A stretch of 50,934 nt of DNA from Avoscillospira sp045579045. Lineage in GTDB: Bacteria; Bacillota; Clostridia; Oscillospirales; Oscillospiraceae. The notes beneath the pieces were generated by a model. It was given only the letters and a program-made list of their open reading frames with translations, made no database searches and had not been told where the DNA came from. The stretch is taken from assembly GCA_045579045.1 (NCBI GenBank), contig JAZNLL010000035.1:1-50934 (forward strand), written 5' to 3'. A program made the translations under genes and the position numbers. The first letter of the stretch is position 1. Each line of letters starts with the position of its first letter. Shown here piece by piece: positions 1 to 8,917 of this stretch.

Positions 1-3000
1 TACGACCCATTTCGCCGGAGGCCATGCCCTGCTCAATGACGTAACGACCGTTCTCGTCGGCTCCCTTGGCACGGAGTTCGGCCATGGGAATGACGGTTTC
101 CTTCACGCCGCCCTTTCTGTCGGCGGTGACGACTGCGTATGCATCATCATCGTTGATCAGTTCTTCGGGCAGCTGGAACTTCTGGCGGAGCAGAATCTCG
201 GAGTCGAGAGAAACTTCGATCGATGCCAACTTGCCTTCCAGAATGGTGGGAGCTTCAGTAACAATCTCAGTAAACTGTGCCACCAGAACGATATTACCGG
301 TGACAGGCTTGGTGAAATTATACTTCTCTCCGGCATAGAACCAGCCGTCGAAGGTGTAGCCTTCCTTGGAGGGTGCTTCGGGTTCTGCCACGGGCTGACC
401 GGCTTCCACGATCACATTCTGAATGTCCATGCCGTTCATAAAGGCAACGTTACAGGCATCCTTGACGGCAGGAATGCCGCAATTGTTAGCGCAAACTGCC
501 TCAAACTTACCGGTTTCCTTGTTGTAGGCATAGTCGCCATAGGCATGGCCAATGGCTGCAACGTCATCAGCTGTATAGCTGTCATCGCAGACGGTGCAGG
601 TGTAGGTGGTATAGCCTGCTTCGGTGCAGGTGGGGTCGGTCACAACAGGCTTGTAGCTGTGGCCGGTGGAAGGCACGGTAACAGTCTTGGAGCTGATCTC
701 TACGCCACAGACAGAGCAGTAAATGACGGAGTCATAGCTGCCTTCGGTATCGCAGCTGGGATCTTTAGCGTTCTCAACCACAGGCTCACCGTCGGTATGA
801 CCCAAAGCATCCACTTCGTCACCGGTATAACTGTCGCCGCAGGCAGTGCAGATATAGGTGGTATAACCTGCTTCGGTGCAGGTGGGGTCGGTCACAACGG
901 GCTTGTAGCTATGACCGAGGGCCTCTACTTCGTCACCGGTATAGCTGTCGCCGCAGACGGTGCAGGTGTAGGTGGTATAACCGATAGCGGTGCAGGTGGG
1001 GTCAGTCGTAACACCCTCGTACTTATGGCCGGGAGCGGAAATTGCTTCGGTGTAGCTATAACCGCAATGGCAGGTATAGGTGGTGTAGCCATCCTCTTCA
1101 CAGGTGGGATCGGTCACAACAGACTCATATTTATGACCCAGAGCATCCACTTTGTCACCGGTATAGCTGTCACCGCAGACGGTGCAGGTATAGGTGGTAT
1201 AGCCTTCAGTATCGCAGGTGGGATCGGTCACAACAGGCTTGTAGCTGTGGCCGGTGGAAGGCACGCTGACAGTCTTGGAGCTGAGCTTTTCGCCGCAGAC
1301 AGTGCAATAAATGACGGAGTCATAGCTGCCTTCGGTATCACAGTCGGGATCCACGGGGTTCTCAACCACAGGCTCGCCGTCGGTATGACCGAGAGCATCC
1401 ACTTCATCACCGGTATAGGTGTCGCCGCAGACGGGGCAGGTGTAGGTGGTATAGCCTTCAGTTTTGCAGGTGGGGTCGGTCACAACAGACTCATATTTAT
1501 GACCCAGCGCATCCACTTTGTCGCCAACATAGCTATCGCCGCAGACGGAGCAGGTGTAGGTGGTATAGCCGCCGTTTTCGCAATCGGGATCGGTCACGTC
1601 ACCTTCATAGCGATGGTCAGCCACGGGCGTTTCGTCACCGACATAGCTGTCACCGCAGACGGAACAGGTATAGGTGGTATAGCCAGTAGCAGTGCAGGTA
1701 GGTTCTGTGACATCGGATTCATAGCGGTGTTCTTCTACAGGAATTTCTTCCGTATAGCTATGGCCGCAGTTAGCGGTATCCTTACAGGTATAGGTGATGA
1801 CACCGGGAGCGGTACAAGTGGCTTCCGTGGTCACTTCGGATGTGTACTCATGGCTGCAGACTTCCTTGACCCAGGAGCCGTTGTTGCTCACATAGGTACC
1901 GGCAGTTGCACCGGTCCCCACATAGGTACCATCAGGATTTTTCAGTTTGGCAGTGGTCAAAGGAATTTCAACATAAGTAGAAGCATTGGGATCGCCGGCC
2001 TGAATGACCTGATATGTCACGGTCTGGGAACCGGGACGAATAAATGCAGTACCGTTCTTGTCGGAGGTAACATTAGCTCCGTCGCCAGTGGTGTAAACAT
2101 AACCGTTGGAAGCATCGCAGGTACCGTTAATGATGATGGCTGCGTCTACCAAATCAGCTACTGTACGGGTATAAGTTCTGCTGGGTGCATAGGACACGGC
2201 CTTGAAGGGAACATTCTTACCGCCCACGCCGTACGCATAGTTGCCCCATGTATCGCCATCATAGACGTAAACATTGACATTTTTGCCCAGGGCAATAGAT
2301 GCATTTTCGCCAATCTCAAATCTTGCACCGGGTAGAACTGCAATGTCCTGACCCAAGGTGATGGTACCGCTCTGAGCACTGACCGTCAGGTTACTGTTAA
2401 TGGGAAGTTCATAGTCATCAGAGTCAAGGGTATTGGTACCGACCTCCATGCTAATGGGAGAAACGGTCATATTGCCGTATGCTTCCACATACAGGCGGTC
2501 AGTAGCACCGTCATAGCGCTTGGTGACATAACCGGAGGTCAGGTTGAACATGGATCCGGATCCACCAATGAAGGCAACCGCAGAACCGAAGTCTGCACTG
2601 GACATGTAAATGGTGGTGTAAGCATACTCCGTGGCGCCGGAATGCAGAGTCATGGGAACCTCAATATTCTGAATGTAATACTGAGACATGGGGAATACGC
2701 CGTTCTTCATGCCGGTACTCTGGGAACCGCCACGGAAGTCCATGATCTGGAAGAGCTCATAGATTGTGGCACCGCTATTGGCGGTGACGGAGCCGTCGCC
2801 GGTAATGAAGCCGTAGGCATACAGGCAACCGCCGTTGTTGATAACGATGGAACTGCCTTCATTCATGCTGATAAAGCTGACAGCACCGGTGGGGCAAGAA
2901 CCGCCATCTTTCGCAGCACCGGCTGCATATCTGTGCTTTGCAGAAAGGCTGACAGAGCCGCTGACGGTTAGGTTTGCACCTGCAGCCATGGTCAGGGTAC

Positions 3001-4264
3001 GGTAAGCTGTGGGTGTAGTGTAAGAGCTTGTAGTGCAAGCCTGCGTGGTGTACATGGTGTTGGCTGCATCGAAGGGGATCAGCAGGTCCACACCGGCAGG
3101 AATGGTATAATCACCGGCAGGAAGCACAGCATTGTTCTTCAGAACCAGAGACTTTTTGCCGGGTGCGGCAGCCTGTGCAGCTGTATTCAGGTCATCAAAG
3201 AGGTGGGTAGCACCAATCTCATGATAATAGAGCTTGGTCAGACCCAACAGACCGGAACTGACACTTTTCTGAGTCTTGGAACCCATGGAGAACCAAGGAG
3301 TACCGCCGTCGACTGCAAAGACAGCCTTGACGGTCATATCCTCAGAGGGAGTCAGGTGGTAGCTGGCTTCGGTGGAAAGGAGGCTGTTATCGGCAGTATT
3401 GATCCAGCCAAGGAAGGTGGAACCGTTGGCAGCTGCAGCAATATCCACACCTTCTGCCAGAGAGACAGACTTGACTTCGCCGTTTGCTACGGCAGCACCG
3501 CCGGCGGTAACAGAACCGTAAGTACTGTCAAAAGCAAAGGTCACATTGGACTCGGATGCAGCAACAGCGTAAGCGATGTTGGTCAGAGTCAGGGTGGCAG
3601 TCGTATTGGAAAGACCGCTGTTAGATGTCAGTTTAATGGCAATGATTTCACCGGCATCCAGAATCTGAGAGAAGCTTCCGCTGGCGGCAGCTGCTGTACC
3701 ATTGATGGTGAAGCTGCTGGCTTTGGAAGTGGTATAATCAAAGCTGATTTTTGCCTGAGCCGCAGATTCATTGGTAATCGTGATATCGTTGGTCGTCTTG
3801 GAGAACAGAGAACCCTTGGCCGTAACGGTATAGGTACCGCCGGAGTAATTGCCGGTATTCTTACTATCGGTAATGGAGACCTGACCCTCCAGAGGAGTGA
3901 CAGTGGTCGCCAGCAGCATGGGGGTGGTCAGCAGTTCCAGAACGCCGACCAGACGGCCGAAGGCTTCCGTGTCCAGAAGCGCAAACTCTTCTTCGGTCAG
4001 AGCGGATGCTCTCACCTTCAGATCTTCGATCTGATTCATAGTGGCATAGAGGGCTTCGCCATCAGCCATAAAAATCTGATTTGCCACTTCATCATCGGTC
4101 ATTTCCGCAGTAATTCCATACTGGGTGACGATGGTATCGATTTCATTCTGAATTTCTTCCGTGACAGATACAGTCACTTCGTTTTCCATGGCAAACACCT
4201 GCACGGGAGCCACAGAGAGCACCATGACCAGTACAAGCATCAATGCCAACAGACGCTTTGTCAT
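1..4264 (-). CDS. Giant secreted surface protein with Cys/His repeats, 3' end outside the window
   Basis: The minus-strand frame is open for 1421 codons from ATG 4264 and leaves the window without a stop, so the C-terminus and any anchor are unseen. The start has an AGGAGG 10 bases upstream. Residues 1-25 form a signal peptide (KR, a long hydrophobic run, VFA before the cut). Residues about 240-310 and 1285-1330 resemble InlB/Flg_new B-repeats; the second contains GYTFDGWFYAGEKYNF. Residues about 310-800 are rich in Gly, Ser and Thr with no charged helices, suggesting beta structure. Residues about 805-1239 are the Cys/His array listed separately. The protein is probably a cell-surface adhesin or S-layer-associated protein; no catalytic motif was seen. 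It lies downstream of the glycan operon. The plus strand is also open over long stretches here, but that frame lacks the signal peptide and the ribosome site. Confidence 0.88.
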   Translation of the reverse strand, partial: MTKRLLALMLVLVMVLSVAPVQVFAMENEVTVSVTEEIQNEIDTIVTQYGITAEMTDDEVANQIFMADGEALYATMNQIEDLKVRASALTEEEFALLDTEAFGRLVGVLELLTTPMLLATTVTPLEGQVSITDSKNTGNYSGGTYTVTAKGSLFSKTTNDITITNESAAQAKISFDYTTSKASSFTINGTAAAASGSFSQILDAGEIIAIKLTSNSGLSNTTATLTLTNIAYAVAASESNVTFAFDSTYGSVTAGGAAVANGEVKSVSLAEGVDIAAAANGSTFLGWINTADNSLLSTEASYHLTPSEDMTVKAVFAVDGGTPWFSMGSKTQKSVSSGLLGLTKLYYHEIGATHLFDDLNTAAQAAAPGKKSLVLKNNAVLPAGDYTIPAGVDLLIPFDAANTMYTTQACTTSSYTTPTAYRTLTMAAGANLTVSGSVSLSAKHRYAAGAAKDGGSCPTGAVSFISMNEGSSIVINNGGCLYAYGFITGDGSVTANSGATIYELFQIMDFRGGSQSTGMKNGVFPMSQYYIQNIEVPMTLHSGATEYAYTTIYMSSADFGSAVAFIGGSGSMFNLTSGYVTKRYDGATDRLYVEAYGNMTVSPISMEVGTNTLDSDDYELPINSNLTVSAQSGTITLGQDIAVLPGARFEIGENASIALGKNVNVYVYDGDTWGNYAYGVGGKNVPFKAVSYAPSRTYTRTVADLVDAAIIINGTCDASNGYVYTTGDGANVTSDKNGTAFIRPGSQTVTYQVIQAGDPNASTYVEIPLTTAKLKNPDGTYVGTGATAGTYVSNNGSWVKEVCSHEYTSEVTTEATCTAPGVITYTCKDTANCGHSYTEEIPVEEHRYESDVTEPTCTATGYTTYTCSVCGDSYVGDETPVADHRYEGDVTDPDCENGGYTTYTCSVCGDSYVGDKVDALGHKYESVVTDPTCKTEGYTTYTCPVCGDTYTGDEVDALGHTDGEPVVENPVDPDCDTEGSYDSVIYCTVCGEKLSSKTVSVPSTGHSYKPVVTDPTCDTEGYTTYTCTVCGDSYTGDKVDALGHKYESVVTDPTCEEDGYTTYTCHCGYSYTEAISAPGHKYEGVTTDPTCTAIGYTTYTCTVCGDSYTGDEVEALGHSYKPVVTDPTCTEAGYTTYICTACGDSYTGDEVDALGHTDGEPVVENAKDPSCDTEGSYDSVIYCSVCGVEISSKTVTVPSTGHSYKPVVTDPTCTEAGYTTYTCTVCDDSYTADDVAAIGHAYGDYAYNKETGKFEAVCANNCGIPAVKDACNVAFMNGMDIQNVIVEAGQPVAEPEAPSKEGYTFDGWFYAGEKYNFTKPVTGNIVLVAQFTEIVTEAPTILEGKLASIEVSLDSEILLRQKFQLPEELINDDDAYAVVTADRKGGVKETVIPMAELRAKGADENGRYVIEQGMASGEMGR
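548..1852 (-). repeat. Eleven tandem C-x9-C-x2-C-x13-H repeats within the giant surface protein
   Basis: Each unit is about 36-46 residues and follows H-x-Y-x4-TDPTC-x3-GYTTYTC-x2-CGDSY-x-GD-x5-GH. Units begin at the residue encoded near 1852 and end near 548, after which a degenerate twelfth unit (HAYGDYAYN) follows. Two of the eleven are a longer variant starting HTDGEPVVEN and ending KTV-x-VPSTG. Three Cys and one His at fixed spacing suggest a metal site or a disulphide knot, but this is inference. A 196-residue (588 bp) higher-order duplication is visible: bases from about 640 onward reappear from about 1228 onward. Confidence 0.9.
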
Positions 4265-4320
4265 AATTTTGCTTCCTCCTAAAAAATGTTTTGATTTGGG
4301 GTTGCTTCTATATTTACAAA

Positions 4321-4349
4321 AACAGTTCCGGCATCGGTTTCCGACCGTT
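4321..4349 (-). terminator. Possible weak terminator after the lipoprotein gene
   Basis: On the minus strand an imperfect stem (AACGGT-CGG pairing with CCG-GA-ACTGTT) is followed by five T. It lies between the lipoprotein stop and the giant surface gene. The stem has a bulge and a wobble pair, so the call is tentative. Confidence 0.3.
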
Positions 4350-4370
4350 AAAACTGATTTTGGGATTTCT

Positions 4371-4862
4371 TTACTTCAGCGACAAAGAACCGACAATGTC
4401 ATTGACAGCTTCCTGCGCTGCATAGAACAGATCGGCATCTTCCTCGCTCAAGCCCTCGGGGAATGCAGCCATTTCAAAGGCTACAGGAATTCGCTCTCCT
4501 TTTGCGTTTTCCAGAACGGTTACCAGTTCCCCTTCATCGGTGTTATACCGAAGGGTGAAGATGGGTACCTCTCCGCCGGACAGCTTCACAAAAAAGGCCA
4601 AGCCAGTTCCGTCATCTGTTTCTTTTGACACAATGACATCCTTCATATCACCGGCATAGGCCAGTTCATATTCCGACATTTCGATCTCTACCGGCGGAAG
4701 GACTTCCTCCTCCGGCTGGACAAGCTCTACGTCATCGGCCGTCTGATAATCCTCTTCCCGAACCGGCTCGATCTTTTCAGAACAGGCTGTTATAGAAAGC
4801 AAAAGCATCAGAATCAGCAGTACGACAAGGCTTCTTTTTTTCATTAAAACCAATGTCTTCAT
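4371..4862 (-). CDS. Small secreted lipoprotein of unknown function
   Basis: The 163-residue product has a lipobox, SITAC, at the end of a short hydrophobic run that follows MKKR, so it should be lipidated at Cys and held on the outer face of the membrane. The rest is acidic (many Glu and Asp) with no recognised domain. The first ATG (4862) directly abuts GGGAGG, which is too close; the in-frame TTG at 4853 has the ideal spacing of 9 bases and is the likelier start, with ATG 4844 also possible. It is the last gene of the glycan operon, 8 bases after the preceding stop. Its function may be linked to surface glycan or protein export, but nothing in the sequence proves that. Confidence 0.8.
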   Translation of the reverse strand: MKTLVLMKKRSLVVLLILMLLLSITACSEKIEPVREEDYQTADDVELVQPEEEVLPPVEIEMSEYELAYAGDMKDVIVSKETDDGTGLAFFVKLSGGEVPIFTLRYNTDEGELVTVLENAKGERIPVAFEMAAFPEGLSEEDADLFYAAQEAVNDIVGSLSLK

Positions 4863-4874
4863 CCTCCCTATTCA

Positions 4875-5897
4875 TCACTTCATATTTTGCGATAGGATTT
4901 CTTCTACCGCCAAATTCCAGTCGTATGCCAGCACATGACAGCGGGGCTGTTTCTTTTCTTCACAGGCTTTATGGAGCAAACGGTTCAGGGCATCCGGTTC
5001 AAAAGACTCCAATTCGTAAAAACCATCCTCGGAAAGAAGTTCCTTCAGTTCCCCGTAAGGGGTCGCCACTACAGGCACATTGCAGGCAGCAGCTTCCATG
5101 GCAGACAAGGGTGTATCGATGCAGTTATGTTCCTTTATCACCGGGAACAGATACACATCCGCCAGCTGATAGATCTCCTCGATATTCGGCAGATAGCCTT
5201 CCAGAACCGTCAGATTGGGAGATGCCTGCAGTTTTTGTTTCAGCGACCTCTCCTGCATTTCCGAGGCATAGGTGCTGGTGACCAGAACGCCATGGAACGT
5301 GTCATCCAGCGCCAGCAGCTGTTCCACATTCCGTCCCGTTCGCAGGTGTCCCACATGGAGGACGATGGGCTTGTCTGTCGGCAGACCGTATTTTTCCTTC
5401 AGTTTAGCCTTTCTATCCTCATCCACCGGACAAAAGCGACCGGTGTCCACCCCTGTTTTCAGGTATTTGGAACGGGAACCGACAATATTTTGATAATACT
5501 GCCGGGAGGCATTGGAAAAGGTAATGATCTCCGCTCTGCTGATTTTCAGCAGAAAGGCGGCAAGCTTTCCTGCGTGATGCTGCATGACCTGCACCACCTG
5601 CAGTCCTCTTCCGGCAGCCAGAGACAAGATCGCAACTCTTGCTGCCATGGTATGTCCTTTGGCCACCGCAGGCACATACAAAACCGGTTCTTTTTTCTTC
5701 CACAGAAGCCACAGGAGCTTTCTGTTCAGAAGGAGTTTATTGACCTGTATATGCAGGTCACCCTGTTTCCCGGTCTCTCCATAGGTGATGACAAGGGTCT
5801 CCGGTTTGATCTTTTTGATGCGGTCAATGAGACTGTTGGCTACCTTCAGGCAGCCTTCATCCACCACATCCGATAAACAGTTGGTCAAGATGATCAT
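4875..5897 (-). CDS. GT-B fold glycosyltransferase (GT4-like)
   Basis: The 340-residue protein has the C-terminal half of a GT4-type enzyme. IVLHVGHLRTGRNVEQLL (about 175-195) is the start of the nucleotide-sugar domain. A later block (about 250-290) with VYLFPV, the acidic PLSAMEAAACNVPVVAT motif and Pro/Gly turns matches the donor-binding E-x7-E region. The N-terminal acceptor domain is short and lacks the usual first Gly-rich loop, so the acceptor cannot be guessed. It starts 6 bases after the acetyltransferase stop and ends in a double TGATGA stop just before the lipoprotein gene. It probably adds one sugar to a polyprenyl-linked surface glycan in the cytoplasm. Confidence 0.82.
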   Translation of the reverse strand: MIILTNCLSDVVDEGCLKVANSLIDRIKKIKPETLVITYGETGKQGDLHIQVNKLLLNRKLLWLLWKKKEPVLYVPAVAKGHTMAARVAILSLAAGRGLQVVQVMQHHAGKLAAFLLKISRAEIITFSNASRQYYQNIVGSRSKYLKTGVDTGRFCPVDEDRKAKLKEKYGLPTDKPIVLHVGHLRTGRNVEQLLALDDTFHGVLVTSTYASEMQERSLKQKLQASPNLTVLEGYLPNIEEIYQLADVYLFPVIKEHNCIDTPLSAMEAAACNVPVVATPYGELKELLSEDGFYELESFEPDALNRLLHKACEEKKQPRCHVLAYDWNLAVEEILSQNMK

Positions 5898-5903
5898 AAT
5901 TTC

Positions 5904-6650
5904 TCAGTTCTCTTCGTCCCGAAAGCAAGCTTCCAGAAATGCTTCATAATTTTCATAGAGCGGTTTTCGCTGCTTCATGAAAGATACAGTCGCTTCGTAG
6001 TTATCCATTCGACCCATCTGGGCGCGAAAAACGGGAATTTCTGCGGCACTCCGACTGTCTTCAAAGAGCATGAAGTATTCGGAAAAGATCTCTTTGGGCG
6101 GATTTTTTCCAAACCGCTGTTTATACCTTCTTGCGATATCGCAGGCTTCCGTAAACTGCATCGCTTCCCGCTTTCTGTAATATTCTTCCAGCGTCATGAT
6201 CTTCTTCGCCGGATTTCCCGCATAGACACCATCGGAGGGACAGTCTTTTGTTACCACGCTTCCGGCACCGATAATGACATTACTGCCGATTTTGACACCT
6301 CTGGTGATGATGGCATTCATGCCGATAAACACGTTATCACCGATCTCAACGGCACTTTGCGCACCCAGAACTGCTCCGGGTCGGATTTCGCTTCCCTCAT
6401 ACCGCTTGAGCACCGCCCAGGAATAGTCGTGGGTCAGAATTTTGACACCTTCGGCAATGCGAACATGGCTGCCGATGGTAAGCAGATAAGGGCTGGAGCC
6501 ATCGATCATGGTTCTGCCGGTGGAGTAGATCAAGACATCCGTACCGATCTCCGCACCGCCGTCACGCAGCTTATTCAGCACATCCTCAGAGGTCATCTTG
6601 CTCTTCAATATGTTTCTTTTAATAAAAAGTTTCAGATCAAATTTGCTCAT
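5904..6650 (-). CDS. Left-handed beta-helix O-acetyltransferase
   Basis: The 248-residue protein has hexapeptide repeats of the LbH acyltransferase family from about residue 30 to 135: VEIGDNVFIGMNAII, VKIGSNVIIGAGSVVTKD and the closing VYAGNPAKKI. This is the hallmark of WbbJ/NodL/Vat-type enzymes that move acetyl from acetyl-CoA to a sugar hydroxyl. A His in LTHDYS near residue 74 is a candidate catalytic base. The C-terminal 100 residues are helical and not recognised. Its ATG overlaps the stop of the upstream glycosyltransferase as ATGA, so the two are translationally coupled. Role inferred: O-acetylation of the surface glycan. Confidence 0.85.
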   Translation of the reverse strand: MSKFDLKLFIKRNILKSKMTSEDVLNKLRDGGAEIGTDVLIYSTGRTMIDGSSPYLLTIGSHVRIAEGVKILTHDYSWAVLKRYEGSEIRPGAVLGAQSAVEIGDNVFIGMNAIITRGVKIGSNVIIGAGSVVTKDCPSDGVYAGNPAKKIMTLEEYYRKREAMQFTEACDIARRYKQRFGKNPPKEIFSEYFMLFEDSRSAAEIPVFRAQMGRMDNYEATVSFMKQRKPLYENYEAFLEACFRDEEN

Positions 6651-7759
6651 ACGGTCACTCCGGTATCCGCTTCGATCGCGTGATACTGCTCCAGATAAAA
6701 CTGTTCCAGAATATGACTTGTGTGCTTGATATCAAACACAGTACCGTCAAAATGATGTTCTGCACGTTTCTGATTTTTATATCGCAAAATCTGTTCCGCC
6801 CAGAATTCGGAATTTTTACGCAGGCTCAAAAACTGGCACAAATCCGTAAACATGACTTCTTCCGGTACTTTATCGGAAAAGACACAGGGAAGTCCTGCAA
6901 ACTGTGCCTCCACACCCACGACGGGAATGCCTTCAAATCGGGATGGCATCACAAACACATCCATAGCCTGATAAATCGCTTCCATATCGGAGCGGCTGCC
7001 CAGAAAACGAACGGCATGATCGACACAAAGTGTCTTTGCCAGATTGCGGATGGAAGCTTCCTTCTCCCCTGTTCCTGCCAGCAAAAGAACGGCATTGGGT
7101 TCTTTTTTCAAAATACTTTGAAACACCTTCAGCAAAAACTCGTGATTCTTTGCATAGGTGAACCGACCGGCATGACCGATGACAAATTGATCGGCAACAC
7201 CCAGTTCTCTGCGTTTTTCATCCCGACAGACCGGGTCATAGCGGAACTTTTCCGCATCGACCGCATTGGGCAGCACCGTGAAATCTCTTCTGCCAAAGAG
7301 GAACTCTCCTGCCTGCTGACCGCAAGCCAGATATTTGTTGGCAGCACTTCTCAGTCCATACCGGAAGCATTGCTTCAGAGGATATTTAAAATCCAAATCG
7401 ATGGAGGTGCTGTGGCTGTGGGCGATTCGAACTGGAATTCCGGCTCTTTTTGCTGCCAGAAGGGGCAGACAACTCATGGAATCAATATGGGAATGGACGA
7501 TTTTGTATTCCAGGTGATCTGCAAAAAAATCCTTCATGTAAGCAAAGTAAGCGGGATAATTTTGCGGGTACAGTCTTGGCGCATGATAGATTTTTCCGCC
7601 AAGGCTTTCAATCTCGTCGTCATAATCGGAACGCTCGGGACGGTGGGTCAGAAAATCAAACTGAATCTTCGTCCGATCCATGGTTCTGTAATAGTTCATC
7701 AACAGGGTTTCCAGCCCTGCGCGATGCATATTATTGACACATTGAAGGATGCGAATCAT
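6647..7759 (-). CDS. GT4 glycosyltransferase, EpsF/CapM-like
   Basis: The product from ATG 7759 is 370 residues. It opens with MIRILQCVNNMHRAGLETLL, the typical EpsF-type start with the acceptor-side Gly loop. The donor domain has FVIGHAGRFTYAKNHEFLL, LLLAGTGEKE, VRFLGSRSDM and VFVMPSRFEGIPVVGVEAQ, the last carrying the E-x7-E nucleotide-sugar motif. A longer open frame exists upstream, but TGATG here fuses the preceding stop with this ATG, and GGGGG sits 8 bases before it, so the internal start is preferred. The 3' end overlaps the acetyltransferase start. It should act in the cytoplasm on a lipid-linked glycan; donor and acceptor sugars are unknown. Confidence 0.88.
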   Translation of the reverse strand: MIRILQCVNNMHRAGLETLLMNYYRTMDRTKIQFDFLTHRPERSDYDDEIESLGGKIYHAPRLYPQNYPAYFAYMKDFFADHLEYKIVHSHIDSMSCLPLLAAKRAGIPVRIAHSHSTSIDLDFKYPLKQCFRYGLRSAANKYLACGQQAGEFLFGRRDFTVLPNAVDAEKFRYDPVCRDEKRRELGVADQFVIGHAGRFTYAKNHEFLLKVFQSILKKEPNAVLLLAGTGEKEASIRNLAKTLCVDHAVRFLGSRSDMEAIYQAMDVFVMPSRFEGIPVVGVEAQFAGLPCVFSDKVPEEVMFTDLCQFLSLRKNSEFWAEQILRYKNQKRAEHHFDGTVFDIKHTSHILEQFYLEQYHAIEADTGVTV

Positions 7760-8904
7760 CACACAATCCCCCTGTAGAGCTGCAGCGTTTTCTCCGTCAC
7801 AGTAGTCCAATTATACTTGCTGCAGATGTAGTCACTTGCCGTTTCCCGGAAGAATCTGACCACGGAAGGATCGTCGCAAAGCTTTTGCAGCTTTTCCCGC
7901 AGGTCGGAAATATTCCCACGAGCAAAGGAAATGCCTTGATCCGCAATGACTTCCGTACATTCGGAAATATCGGACACCAGACAGCAACATCCGTAACTCA
8001 TAGCCTCCAGAAGGCTCAGAGGCATCCCCTCCAGATCAGAAGGCAGGACATACACGTAGGCATTGCTGTAAAGTTCTTCCAGAAGCTTCCCCTGCACAAA
8101 ACCCGTGAAAAGGATATTGGAACCACCTTCTGCCAGTTTTTTCAGTTCTTCGGCATATTCGGCCGTATCGGAGCTGCCACCGGCAATGACAAGTTTTTTA
8201 TCCGTTTGCAGCTGCTTATAGGCTTTGATCAGATAATGTACGCCTTTTTCCGGGACAAGACGACCCAGAAACAGGATATATTCATCTTTTTTGAGAGAAA
8301 ATTTTTCTGTTATTTCCTTGGCTGGGCATACCTCCGGCTTGGTCACACCGTTGGGGATCATCACAGTTTCTCTGCCGTAGGTATCCAGAAAATACTGCTG
8401 CACACCTTGGCTCAGAACAATGATCTCATCGGCAAAACGGGCAGCACATTTCTCCCCCAGCATGATATAGGTTCTGGCCAATCTGCCCCATTTTGCACGG
8501 CGGTGGTCCAGACCGTGGACAGTTGCAATACACCGCTTACCAAAGAGCTTTGGCAGCCAAAGCATGGCACAGGGACCTTCTGCGTGGAAATGAACCACAT
8601 CATACCGACCAAAGGCAGCCGCAACGGCGCCGGTCACGGAAGCGGTCATAGCCGCAAGACCGCGTTGATCCAGCGTGGGAACTTTTTTGATACGGACACC
8701 CTTATATTCCTTCAGGCCTGCCGTTTCATAATTATCGCCGCTGACATGCTTTCCAGCTCTGTCCAGGCAGGTGACACTATGACCCATGGTTGCCATACGT
8801 GTGGCAAGTTCCTCCACCACGATTTCGATTCCGCCTTCACGGGAAGGAATCCGCTTATGACCCAGCATCACGATATTCAGCTGTTTTCTGCTATTCCCTC
8901 TCAC
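7759..8904 (-). CDS. GT4 glycosyltransferase (PimA/WcaC-like)
   Basis: The protein is 381 residues from GTG 8904. The longest open frame begins at 8946 inside the upstream gene, but AGAGGA lies 6 bases before this GTG, and the true N-terminus LNIVMLGHKRIPSREGGIE with its Gly-Gly acceptor loop follows a few residues later. Other blocks: VVHFHAEGPCAMLW, IATVHGLDHRRAKWG, ILFLGRLVPEKGVHYLIKAY, LVIAGGSSD and VYVLPSDLEGMPLSLLEAMS (E-x7-E). This layout matches glycosyltransferases that often follow a WcaJ-type priming enzyme. It overlaps the next gene by TGATG and sits 13 bases after the priming transferase, so it is likely the second sugar-adding step. Confidence 0.88.
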   Translation of the reverse strand: MRGNSRKQLNIVMLGHKRIPSREGGIEIVVEELATRMATMGHSVTCLDRAGKHVSGDNYETAGLKEYKGVRIKKVPTLDQRGLAAMTASVTGAVAAAFGRYDVVHFHAEGPCAMLWLPKLFGKRCIATVHGLDHRRAKWGRLARTYIMLGEKCAARFADEIIVLSQGVQQYFLDTYGRETVMIPNGVTKPEVCPAKEITEKFSLKKDEYILFLGRLVPEKGVHYLIKAYKQLQTDKKLVIAGGSSDTAEYAEELKKLAEGGSNILFTGFVQGKLLEELYSNAYVYVLPSDLEGMPLSLLEAMSYGCCCLVSDISECTEVIADQGISFARGNISDLREKLQKLCDDPSVVRFFRETASDYICSKYNWTTVTEKTLQLYRGIV

Positions 8905-8917
8905 GTGAAATCCTCTT

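Noticed and set aside
548..1852. Regular short repeats that might suggest a CRISPR array.
   Set aside because: Repeats keep reading frame, vary at third codon positions and have no unique spacers of constant length.
545..4282. Plus-strand open frames of 596 and 359 codons over the left surface gene.
   Set aside because: The minus frame is continuous from a good start with a signal peptide and repeats; the plus frames are low-complexity mirrors.
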